Part shown: one piece after another, positions 23,010-32,587 of the stretch
Numbering within the stretch: the stretch's first letter is position 1
Layout of the letters: every line of letters begins with the position of its first letter
Source of the DNA: Lycium barbarum
Lineage: Eukaryota; Streptophyta; Magnoliopsida; Solanales; Solanaceae
Direction of reading: 5' to 3'
DNA: 64,000 bases
NCBI RefSeq assembly: GCF_019175385.1
Contig: NC_083341.1
Span: forward strand, 88,810,321-88,874,320
Translations under genes and position numbers: made by a program
The notes under the pieces: generated by a model
What the model saw: the letters and a program-made list of their open reading frames with translations, nothing else
Databases searched by the model: none
What the model was told of the DNA's origin: nothing

Positions 23010-23131
23010 AGTAAATATGCTTCCAAATGAGAAAATGACTTTCTTATGATATGAATATGATGAGTAAGGGAATGAGTGGTGCTCGGTGGTAGCCTCGGGT
23101 ACCCGTCACGGCCCCTAGTCGGGTTGTGACA

Positions 23132-23136
23132 TAAGG
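23132..23136. repeat. Target site duplication of E2 (right copy)
   Basis: TAAGG matches 2741-2745. Confidence 0.93.
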
Positions 23137-25060
23137 ATTATGCTTGGGATTTTGAAGGAGAAGGAGCTTTACACTAAGTTCTTGAAGTGTGAATTCTGGC
23201 TTAGTTCGGTAGCATTCTTGGGGCATGTGGAGACTAAGGATGGTATCATGGTAGATCCCAAGAGGATTGAGGCAGTTCGAGGTTAGATAAGACAAGCTTC
23301 TATTACCGAGGTTTGGAGTTTTGTGGGCCTCGCAGGTTACTATCGTCATTTTGTAGAGGGATTTTCATCAATTGCGTCCCTCGCTGACCAAATTGACTCA
23401 GAAGGAGGTAGCTTTTTATTGGTCAGAGGAGTGTAAGGCAAGCTTCCAAAAGGTCAAAGACTTTGTTGACTACTACTCTAATTCTGACCGTCCTATCGAG
23501 CGAGAGAGATTTACGGTGTATTGTGATGATTTACGGGTACGTCTTGGTTGTGTTTTGATGTAGAAAGGGAAACTGATAGCTTATGTTTTGAGGCAGTTGA
23601 AGGTACATGAGAAGAACTACCCCACTCACGACTTGGAGTTGGTAGCAGTAGTGTTTGCTTTGAAGATTTGGAGGCATTATCTCTATGAAGTTCATTGGGA
23701 GGTGTTTAGGGATCATCGTAGCCTTCAGTATATCCTTAATCTGAAGGACCTCAACTTGAGACAGCGTAGGTGGATAGAGTTACTCAAGGATTATGACATG
23801 ACCATTATTTATCATCCGAGCAAGGCCAATATGGTGGCGGTTGTCTTGAGTAGGAAAGCAGTGAGCATGGGTAGTTTGGCATTGTTACGTGTGAGAGAGC
23901 GTCCCTTGGCTATGGATGTTCAGTATTTGGCTAATCTCTTTGTGAGACTTGATATTTCAAAACTCGGTAGGGTTCTAGCATGTGTGGAGGCGCGGTCTTC
24001 CTTATTAAAGCATATTCAGGCTTAGCAGTTTGAGGATGTGAAGCTATGCAAAATTCGGGACAACGTGTTACAAGGTGAGGCAAAGGATACTATTCTTGAT
24101 GGTGATAGAGCTTTGAGGATCAAGGGTCGGATTTGTGTTTCGAGAGTGGGAGACTTTACTAGGTTGATTATGGATGAGGCTCGTTGTTCGAAGTATTCCA
24201 TTCACCCAGGGGCGACGAAGATGTTTCGTGATCTGAAGCAATATTATTAGTGGTGTCATATGGAGAGAGACATAGTGGAGTTTGTGTGAAATACCAGCAA
24301 GTGAAGTATGAACATCAGAAGCCTAGTGGTATGACTCAGAGGATGCCCATTTCCAAGTGGAAAGGGAAGCGGATCGCGATGGACTTTGTGGTAGGATTAC
24401 CACGCACCTTGGGAAAGTTCGATGCAATTTGGGTCATTGTGGACAGATTGACCAAGTCTCATTTCATTCCAGTTTAGACTACTTATAATCCAGAGAAGTT
24501 GGCCAATTTCGATCATTTTTTACCGAGAGACTCAACTTACATCGCATTTCTGGAGGTCAATGCAGAAGGAGTTGGGTACCAGAGTAGAGTTTAGCACAGT
24601 GTTTCACCCTTAGTCTGACGGTCAGTCCAAGCGAACTAGTGAGGTTCTCGAGGACATGTTATGAGCTTGTGTGATTTACTTTGGAGGTCAATGAGATCAG
24701 TTTCTACCTTTGGCAAAGTTTGGTTATAATAATAGCTATCATTCAATATTGAGATGGCCCCGTTTGAGGCATTCCATGGTAGGAGATATCTTTCCTCGAT
24801 TGGTTAGTTTGATGCTTTCGAGTTTAAGCCTTGGGGTATTGATTTATTGAGGGATCCATTGGATAAGGTAAAGTTGATCCAGGAAAGACAGAGTAAATAG
24901 AAGATTTATGTGGGCCGAAAGGTTCGTAACTTAGAGTTCATGGTTGAGGAGCAAGTTTTGTTGAAGGTTTCACCCATGAAGTGTGTGATGAGGTTTGGGA
25001 AGAAAGGGAAGTTGAGTCCAAGGTTTATTGGTCCATTTGAGATAGTTTAGCGAGTTGGTG
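23137..25060 (+). pseudogene. E1 pol, 3' half (RT end, RNase H, integrase)
   Basis: This is the second half of the E1 pol split by E2. It holds the RT thumb (LYTKFLKCEFWL), GLAGYYRHFVEGFSS near 23325, and RNase H ([24 protein letters not shown]). Integrase follows with the zinc-region remnant, AMDFVVGLPRT near 24378 (first Asp) and VDRLTKSHFIPV. The rest of the core is badly frameshifted, and the C-terminal part (SPMKCVMRFGKKGKLSPRFIGPFEI) breaks off at about 25060. Stops and frame changes are frequent. Its sequence is closest to the E6 integrase, so E1 and E6 are probably one family. Confidence 0.85.
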
Positions 25061-25063
25061 AGA

Positions 25064-25915
25064 GTCACACCCCTTTTTTGGGCGCCCCGAGCGAATGAGC
25101 GCATGGGTCTTATTTATTAAAGGGTTTTTCCATTTGAAGTGACGGTTTTGAAAAGGGATTATTTTATTTACAAAGTCTCCACTTGGAATTGAGTTTTGGT
25201 GTTCTAAGTCACCTGATAAATCCCTAATCAAAAGGAAATGACTCTTTTATTATGGTCCGCGAAAACAGAAGACCGGGTAAGGAATTCTGTTGACCGGGGA
25301 GAATGTGTTAGGCATTCCCCGAGTCCCGTGGTTCTAGCACGGTTGCTTTATCGACTTATACTTAGCTTAAATTAATTTTGGATATATTATGTTCCCTAGC
25401 CTTGATTTGCTCATGCATTTTTATTATTGAACTTTTATTAGTCTTAGCCCGGATGCGTAACCTCATTCCGGATCTTTTAAGTGTCTCAAAATAAGATGTG
25501 TAACCGCATTCTCAATCGAAACAAAATTACTTATTAAAACGAGATTGGCCAAGGTGCGTAACCGCATCCTTGAGTTGTTTAAAGCGTCCCAAAATAAGAT
25601 GCGTAACCGCATTCTTAATCGAGAAAAACATTTTAAATCATCCCTAAAGCTCGTCGAGCGCTGAAAGCATTTATTTGTCTCTAAAATCCGAGACATAAAA
25701 TTATTCGTCTATTATTAATTATTTATTATTATTTCACTCGTTTGACAATAGGTTTTGAATAAATTCGCAACCCATCTTGGTCCCTTACAATTTTTTTCCG
25801 CTCTTTTCTTTTATACTTGACAATGAGGTTTGAACTAATTCGCACCCTATCTCACAATTAATTAATTCGGGCCTTAAATTCGATCATAAGCCCAAAAGTC
25901 TACTAGCAATTTTTT
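25064..25915 (+). repeat. LTR-like fragment of an unrelated retrotransposon
   Basis: The sequence begins GTCACACCCC and carries an AAGTCTCCACTTGGAATTG block of a type common in plant LTRs. It has no protein coding. A motif close to GATGCGTAACCGCATTC recurs four times at about 25451, 25494, 25552 and 25596. The fragment lacks recognisable ends; family and strand are uncertain. Confidence 0.45.
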
Positions 25916-26843
25916 ATGGAAAATTTACTTGCCATAGCTACCCCTAAGACTTAATTATAAATAATAACTACCTTATTTAATATTTAATTTTCACAGCTAT
26001 ATTATTCTAAAATTACATTTCATAGCTACTCAACTATATTTCAATTACTGTGTTTCCACATCTCCTAAATCAACGGTCCATTAGCGATTCTATCCCTAAA
26101 TACACGGTCCATAAGATCTCACCCCTCTCTTTATCTCTCTTACCCTTCTCTTTCTCTCTCTCCGTTACCTATCTCACTCCCAGATCTATTTTAACAGTGG
26201 CAGTATTATAAACAGCTTATTTGGCATTTGAAATGCAAAAATTAAAGTTCAGCTCCTTTTGAAGGGCAATCCGTGCAGTTTCTTCATTGTTGTTACATAT
26301 CGTTGAAAGGGTTTTTTTTTCTTTTCTCTTTTTAATGCTTCCGCCTGAGCATTGAATGCTGCCGGTGGAGTTAGTGGAAGTGATGCTGGTGCCTGGTGAG
26401 TATAATCGGTGGCTTGAAAGAGGCGATGATGATTTTGTAACATATTGCTAATTTCCTTCTCTCACTGATAACGACGCTATTATACCGCCTCTTCGGTATG
26501 AATCCAACGCATACTCTACCTCCGATGAGAGTTGTGGAGCTTCATGCCCACCAAGTGTTTGATAAAATGTTTCAGTATATTTCAATGTACTGTTTCAGTA
26601 CATTTTCGCTGTATTTCTAATTTATGAGACAATTTCTGATATATTTCATTGTATATACGCCTACTACAATTTTATATTTCTTAAACAATCAACCATATTT
26701 CATTGTATTCCAGTGTATATTTTTCTGTATTTGGAAGTATTTCTAAAAGTTTGGAATGAAGTAATTTGGAGAGAGAAACGTGGTTGTCGTGATTGTTGGT
26801 GGTGGTGGAGGAAGTGGCAACAAGGAATGATACCGGGCAATGT
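25916..26843. repeat. AT-rich dispersed repeat (left of E4)
   Basis: No gene is recognised. The left edge (ACTTGCCATAGCTACCCC) resembles terminal parts of DNA-transposon-like plant repeats, but no matching inverted end or target duplication was found. The part 26526-26600 is nearly the same as 37531-37605 on the other side of E4. Motifs of the type GTATTTCA-x-TGTATTT occur repeatedly. Confidence 0.35.
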
Positions 26844-27691
26844 CGGTTCTCCATCCCCTGGGCGTAGGCCTGTAGACGGGCAATGTCCATATCTGTCTGC
26901 AATGATACCGCCATGCACCCGTCAATCAAGTAACGATCCAGCCCCATAACATACCTATGCATCCGATCTGTCATATCTGCCACCACGGCAGGGGCATACC
27001 GGGCCAGGGAATCAAACTCCAAATTATATTCACGGACGCTCCGACCCCTCTGCTGCAGATGCAAAAACCGATCAGCTCGCTCCCGTCGTAACTCTGGGGG
27101 CAGAAAGTGGCGGGTGAAAGCAGTCACAAACTGATCCCACATAGCTGGAGGAGCACCCTCACCCCGGGATAGCTCCCAAGTCTCATACCAATGCGCGGCA
27201 ACATCCCGAAGTCTATGCGAAGCTAGCTCAACCGACTCGGTCTCTGACGCCCTGACCAAGTCTAATGCACGCCGCATCCCCCGAATGAAGTCATGGGGGT
27301 CCTCGTCGGGCTTAGACCCGAAAAACTCTGGAGGGCCGCATAACAAGAACTCCCGAACTCTCAGGCTTTCCCGCCTGTCCTCATCATCATCGTCCCTCCG
27401 CCCGCGTCTGCGAGCCTGTCCGGCTACAATCGTGGTCAACAACTGTACAGCCTCCCGCAGGGTCCTATCCTCCGCCCCTGGCTGAGGAATCTCAGGAGCG
27501 GGTACACGGACCTCTGGAGCTGCTGAAGGTCCCGCTCCAGGCTGTACTAATGGGGGTGTAGCAGACCCCTCAGAATGAGGTGTAACCTCAGGCAAATCAT
27601 AAACACGAGCCCGAGTAGCCCGTTGTGCCTGACTGGTCTCTCCCACCTTCGCCTTGCCCTTTTGGGCCGCCGTTGCCTTCTTCGGAGGCAT
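26844..27691 (-). pseudogene. E4 second gag, 3'-truncated
   Basis: From the ATG at 27691 the translated sequence is the same as the E4 full gag for about 280 residues, up to MENRH. At 26844 the homology stops (matching base 33255 in the full copy) and unrelated repeat DNA begins. The capsid region is complete (FLLCGPPEFFGSKPDEDP, LRDVAAHWYETWELS); the zinc knuckle is missing. The ATG is 48 nt after the leader motif. The near-identity with the other copy shows a recent duplication. Confidence 0.9.
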
Positions 27692-27739
27692 CACTGCAAA
27701 CACAACAACGGGTCAGATCAGAATGACCCTAATAACACA

Positions 27740-27755
27740 GCTCTATCGCACGATC
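27740..27755 (-). promoter_or_regulatory. Conserved leader motif (E4 second copy)
   Basis: Minus-strand GATCGTGCGATAGAGC, 48 nt before the gag ATG. Confidence 0.55.
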
Positions 27756-27806
27756 TAAGATTTCAAAGAAAAGGCAACACAACATCCTAGATGTCCTGTA
27801 GCTTCC

Positions 27807-27842
27807 TGTTTATAGATGTGGTGCACAACACATCGATAAACA
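27807..27842 (-). ncRNA. Leader stem-loop with GTGCAC loop (E4 second copy)
   Basis: TGTTTATCGATGTG pairs with CACATCTATAAACA at 13 of 14 positions around a loop with the self-complementary hexamer GTGCAC (27821-27826). Confidence 0.65.
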
Positions 27843-27885
27843 AGACTCTACTAGACACGGCCTGTAGACATTCCGAGGACAAACC

Positions 27886-27897
27886 GCTCTGATACCA
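27886..27897 (-). other. Primer binding site (E4 second copy)
   Basis: Minus-strand TGGTATCAGAGC, four bases after the LTR end. Confidence 0.92.
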
Positions 27898-28509
27898 CTT
27901 TTGTCACGACCCAGCCCCGTGGGCCGCGACTGGTGCCCTACTGGGACACCCCAAACGAACTCACACCCAGATCATCATAATCAGACTCGTCCAAACACAA
28001 TATACGATACTCAAACTCAACATCGTAATCAGACATCTACCGAACACTCATCCTAAGCAGTCGCCCGTACAAATCAAACAAATCACAAATCAGAAAAGAG
28101 GCGGAAAATACATCGCCAAATTTTCACACACACACATCCGAAGGGTGGCGGAATGCACATCGCCCCCAGAAGCATACACATACATACACAATCAGAGGCC
28201 GACTTGGCCATAGTAGTGTACGGGCCGCTTAAGAACACAAAACTGACTCACATGCGAACACACCGGACCCACGACCCACAAATCTGACTACAGGCCTCTA
28301 GACAAAACAGAACATAAGACATATGAACATAGGACGGGACAGGGCCCCGCCGTACCCACTCATCCAAGTATACAGAATACAGACACAACAAAAGATATGT
28401 ACCAAAAGTAGGCTCCGGATCAAGGGGAGCTCTTCAACACAGCAGACTGAGTAGCCTAAATCGGAGGACCACCCAGACGAGCTTCTGTACCTGCGGGCAT
28501 GAAACACAG

Positions 28510-28548
28510 CCCCCGAAGAAACGGGGGTCAGTACGGGAGAAGTACTGA
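28510..28548 (-). promoter_or_regulatory. Double hairpin of LTR (E4 middle copy)
   Basis: On the element strand TCAGTAC pairs with GTACTGA, and CCCCCG (from 28522-28527) pairs with CGGGGG (from 28510-28515). CCCGCAG|GTAC follows. Confidence 0.65.
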
Positions 28549-30653
28549 GTATGTAAAGCAGAGGGTACAGAAATCACAAACACAGCGGGAGTCAGAAAGA
28601 ACAAACACACCGTTATCGCAAACAAAGCAAACCTGTGCGGGAGGCGAACGTACAAATGCAAATCAAATCATGTATAGGGTTTAGGAACGTGGTCACCCCC
28701 CGACGCTGGTGCCACAACACATCATAGCTCCAGAAGTTTTCAAATCTCCGTACAATCTCCAGACACATCATATCACACACACATCATATCATCAGAACAT
28801 ATCAAATGCCATATCACATCATAACTCCATAAACGGTAACCGACCCTATGGCGAGGCCTCGGAAACCGTAACACATCATAACTCCCGAATATAACATAGT
28901 GCGCACGATCACAAAGTCGGCCCGGGTACCGACGAACGAAGTCATAGCAGACAGCACGAACAGAGTAGTGCAGAAACCATATGCATATCAAAAATAGTTT
29001 ACCGAACTCAACATATAATTTACATATAAGTATACACTGACACCAAGAGGCTCGAAGTAGGAATCGGATTGATAAAAGTAGGCATATAGAGGTTACGAAG
29101 TTCCGAGCTGTCAAATTCGTAAGAAAACTGTTCATGAGTCACTCTTTCGGAATTCTCACATCTTCCAAAGTACAGAACGTGCATTAATGGCACAGGAAGT
29201 TTCCAACGCATCCTTGGGTCATAAACAAACAGTCGCAGATTAAAACAGACACAAACGAATCAAACAAACCGAATAAGGGGAGCCTCGGGGCTCGCGGGCC
29301 CACCTCGGGGCAAATTGAGGCGGCGGACACAAATCGCAGATTTTTGGCTTCATATAGTCATTTACAAAAGTTTCGAAGAGTTTCGGACTCAACAGCACAA
29401 GTTATGGAGGTACGAGTGTTCTTTTACCCAAATGGGACCAAAAGGTTTCAATCGCGCTGAATGAATAGTGCTCGAACTTGAACCTCGATTTCCGAGAGCA
29501 GAGTTATTCCCGAGATTCCGAAATTTACCTAGTAGGTCTAGGGCATGCCAAAAGAATAAGAGGTAGGCTTTACATACCTGGTTGGCGCCTTACGCTCCTC
29601 AAATCGAAATTCCCGTTTCGTCCAGAAACTGCAAATGGTCACTTTTACCAGTTACTATTCATGAGAGTTGACATTTTCATTTTTGGGCTATACTCGGCTA
29701 CCGAAATTTCGGCAGCATTTCCCCTATATATCTAACGCCCCCGAGACTTAGCTCGGCTCAAAATACAACAACAACAACAACCCAAACATCATTATACATT
29801 ACAAACCACACTAGATTCGAAATTTCACCTTAATACATAAGTTGGTAATCCTATTTCCAAACTTCACAATTTCAACTCATACCCACATTATTGTATTCAT
29901 TCATTCAAGATTATTTCACTACATAACAAACAAGTTCCAAACCATATACAAACATCCCCAAAGTTCACTACTTTCAAATTTTCATTCAAAACACCAAAAG
30001 TTACGACGAGCGTTCTAACTTGCGTCGTTTCATTCCAAATTCGTTATTATCAACCATAAACCTTATTTAAGGTCTTTAGTGTCATAAATATACTATGATA
30101 TACACCAATATCCCAAAGGTATACATTTTTTCCGATAACGTCCGAAATCATTTTCTAACACCAATTCAATTCTCCAAACATTCATTTACGATACAAAGGT
30201 CATGACAACACAACTAACAACCTTAAACAAAATCAATTCACACTTGTTCTCCTATCTTAAGGCACACGGCCAAACACACTCTTTTTGCACACACACGCCA
30301 TGCACAACACAACACCATTCCAAAATCTTTACGCCAATTCAATTACTAACACATATACATCCATTTCATATCATTAAAACATCAAAACCTTACCTTAATC
30401 TTAAGATCCCGATTCGCCGCAAACGTCGTCCTCTCGTCAAACTAGTTGTACCACCACGAAGAGCACCTCGAACCCATCAATTTTTCCAAAAGAGGCTAGG
30501 CGATTGGATTAGAAACAAGCCACGAATTTTTTTTTTTTTTTTTTTTCTTTCTCTTTCTTTTTCGGCCGAAACCCCTTTCTCTTTGTTCTTGGATTTTTTT
30601 TTTGATTAAAGTCTTGATAATTACCAAGTGAGCATGATATATATCCATAATAG

Positions 30654-30678
30654 GAGTCATGTGCTTAGCACATGACTC
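30654..30678 (-). promoter_or_regulatory. 25-bp U3 palindrome of E4 (middle LTR)
   Basis: Two 12-bp arms, GAGTCATGTGCT and AGCACATGACTC, are perfect inverted copies around one base. On the element strand the palindrome ends about 11 bp before GATATATATC. The TGGCCGGCCA palindrome lies just upstream (30704-30713). Confidence 0.7.
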
Positions 30679-30960
30679 TTTAAAAGTGGGCTTGGGCCTC
30701 CCTTGGCCGGCCACTACACAAAATTTGGGCCTCAACTTTGTTCAAATTCTCTTGGCCCAATTCATAATATGTCCCGCTTTGTAATTCCCGAAACTAATTT
30801 CCGAAATTCCAAATTTACCCTCGGCCTTTCCCAATGTCTTAACATCAATGATTCCATAACCAACATCGTCATATTCACCACAATTAAAAATATTTCTTCA
30901 TAAGGCACAATCTTTATTATTTCTACGTTTTTCACTTACACGAAAATACGGGACATAACA

Positions 30961-30996
30961 TTCTCCCCCCCTTAAGAACATTCGTCCTCGAATGTT
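30961..30996 (-). promoter_or_regulatory. Polypurine tract and inverted repeat of E4
   Basis: On the minus strand AACATTCG-agga-CGAATGTT (30996-30977) is followed by a purine run ending GGGGGGAGAA directly before the LTR. Confidence 0.82.
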
Positions 30997-31295
30997 GAAT
31001 CGACCTCATGGGTGTCGCACTACTCCGGGAGGGTTCTCTTGATAGTTGTCCTTTATTGATTTCTCCGACATATCTTCTCTACCAATACCAGGGGTAGATT
31101 TCTCACGTCACCGATTCACATGCCTTCATAATACATTTTCTCATACTTTACGTAATCACCGAACTCTGCACTATATTCTTGTAAGGGACGGACGCTTTCC
31201 AGATATCCTCGTCAATATCATCTTCTTTTCACACTCCTGAGTTTCCTTACCACATTGTCGTAATCTCTCTTTACTCCATAGCAAACACTTCATGC
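30997..31295 (-). other. E4 noncoding segment next to polypurine tract
   Basis: No reading frame or repeat family is recognised between the polypurine tract and the 41-bp array. Confidence 0.5.
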
Positions 31296-31780
31296 CAAAC
31301 AGATTCAGAACTTAAGTCGGACGCGCATAAATATATCAGACGGATTCGTAGTCAACATCAAAAGTGCGGACGCATATCAGACACATCTGAGATCGGAGTC
31401 AGACGTACAAAGGCGTATCAAACGAATTCGTAAGTAGAATCAAACACACGAAGGTATACCAAACGGATTCACAATCGAAATCAGACGTATGGGATTATAT
31501 CGAACAGATCCGAATTCAGAAGCGAATATACAAAATTGTTTCATACAAAGTCGTGATCAGTCAAACCGAAGTGTATCAAACACACACGCGGTCAAAATCA
31601 AACGCACCGAAGCATATCAGACGGATTAATATCCAGAATCAGACCCACAGAGGTGTGCCAGACAGAAACGGATTCAGAATCAAACGCACAAAAGGTTCAT
31701 CGGATGGGTACATAGTCGAACTCCGAATCACAGAGGCGTACTAGGCAGAGCCTCATCGAAATCGGAAGTGCAGAAGCACC
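31296..31780 (-). repeat. 41-bp degenerate tandem array in E4
   Basis: There are twelve units. Nine are exactly 41 bp and one each is 35, 42 and 39 bp. Starts are at 31296, 31337, 31378, 31419, 31460, 31501, 31542, 31577, 31618, 31659, 31701 and 31742. On the plus strand the core is CA-x-ACGGATTC, then ATCA-x-ACGCAC, then GGCGTAT, with much variation between units. It lies between gag and the 3' end. Plant LTR elements of other lineages are known to carry such arrays near their 3' ends. Confidence 0.8.
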
Positions 31781-32587
31781 AGAGATAGATTGTCAATTTA
31801 GGATCAAATCATTCATATTAAGGCTCCAATAATTCATGAGAATTTCCCTTTATTCGCAAACTCACTCATCCAGTCGTCACACAATTTACTTTGCGTCTTA
31901 CGTATCGACTCCTTCAAACATTCCAACTACTCACACTGCTTATCCTTTATTTATCACAGCATTAGTTTCCGGGGCTCGGCTCTTAGCCCTCATGGCCCTG
32001 AATGGAAATCATACACACACACATACACATACACATACACACGTTTACTCATACCTTACTGGCGAGCATCTCTGACTGTTATTCAAATTCGTTCAATTTC
32101 CCAAGAGGTGTCGTACCCTTTCCTTTTTGCCCATTTAGTCCGCCTCGTTCCGCGCGACTCCCGAAAGGGCACCAATTACTCCACACACATTCTATTATCT
32201 TTTGGTTACCTCAAGTTCCCATTTACATTAATCATACTTACACTTATGAAAAACTTTGCATTACTTCCCAGGGGGTCACCCATCCAAGAATTGCTCTGGC
32301 TTGAGCACGCTTAACCCTGAAACTTTTACACATTTTGACGCGTTAGGGCTGATATAATTTCGCCAATTGCCCCGTACGACCTTTGTCACGTAATTTTAGG
32401 CCAAACGGGGTCTTAGCAAATTTTTCGGAAATTTTTCGTAGCGGGTCCCACTCTGACCCAAAGAGGTCGTTTGCTTTTCTGGCGGTGTGGTCTATCGTTC
32501 TAGCCTTCCAAATCCCATATATTTTCCTCCCACATGTACAGATAACTGCCTCGGATATTTTTATTAATTCGGATTCTTACCCTACCT
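31781..32587 (-). other. E4 noncoding segment with 5S-like block
   Basis: This region between gag and the 41-bp array has no coding. It includes a CA-rich microsatellite (about 32012-32042) and the block shared with E3 (about 32100-32475) around the 5S-like sequence. The GGGCCATGAGGGC stretch near 31985 resembles the 3' noncoding DNA of E2. Confidence 0.6.
32246..32365 (-). repeat. 5S rRNA-derived sequence in E4
   Basis: On the minus strand it aligns with plant 5S rRNA and without gaps to the E3 copy through box A. GTTAAGCGTGCT (box A region), GGATGGGTGACC and CCTGGGAAGT (box C region) are kept, while the central part has drifted. The flanks on both sides are also similar to E3 for about 100-150 bp, so the 5S sequence is part of a larger inherited block. 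Confidence 0.75.

Larger units (their letters stand above)
2746..23131 (+). mobile_element. E2: Ty3/gypsy (Tekay-like chromovirus) element with nested E3
   Basis: This complete LTR element has both LTRs, an iMet primer site, gag-pol, a polypurine tract and a 5-bp target duplication (TAAGG). It measures about 20.4 kb here, of which about 10.3 kb is the later E3 insertion inside its RT, so E2 alone is about 10.1 kb. The two LTRs differ at scattered sites and by microsatellite length, which makes E2 older than E3. It is the same family as E5 and sits inside the older E1. Confidence 0.93.
20641..23131 (+). repeat. E2 3' LTR
   Basis: TGTTACACCTTGG to GGTTGTGACA, about 2.49 kb. It is longer than its partner mainly through an expanded AT repeat. 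Palindromes are at about 20985-21125, TATA at 21146-21153, a donor-like GTATGT at 21905 and a double hairpin at 22623-22663. Confidence 0.93.
27902..30960 (-). repeat. E4 shared (middle) LTR
   Basis: Minus strand TGTTATGTCCCG to GGTCGTGACA, 3059 bp. It is the 3' LTR of the full unit and also the 5' LTR of the truncated unit. It contains a 25-bp palindrome (30654-30678) just before a TATATATC box, a 20-base A run on the element strand (T at 30527-30546), the conserved GGGAAATGCTGCCGAAATTTC block near 29710-29730, donor-like GTATGT (29572-29577) and the double hairpin (28510-28548). Confidence 0.94.

Noticed and set aside
26249..26443. Short minus-strand frame as host exon
   Set aside because: 64 residues of low complexity in an AT-rich repeat, with no splice context or similarity recognised.
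30202..30609. Open frame of about 135 residues (also 36613-37044)
   Set aside because: It lies in both E4 LTRs, antisense to the element, and is preserved only because the LTRs are nearly identical. No family resemblance.
31296..31780. Coding repeat protein
   Set aside because: The 41-bp period is not a multiple of three and frames are interrupted, so the array is noncoding.
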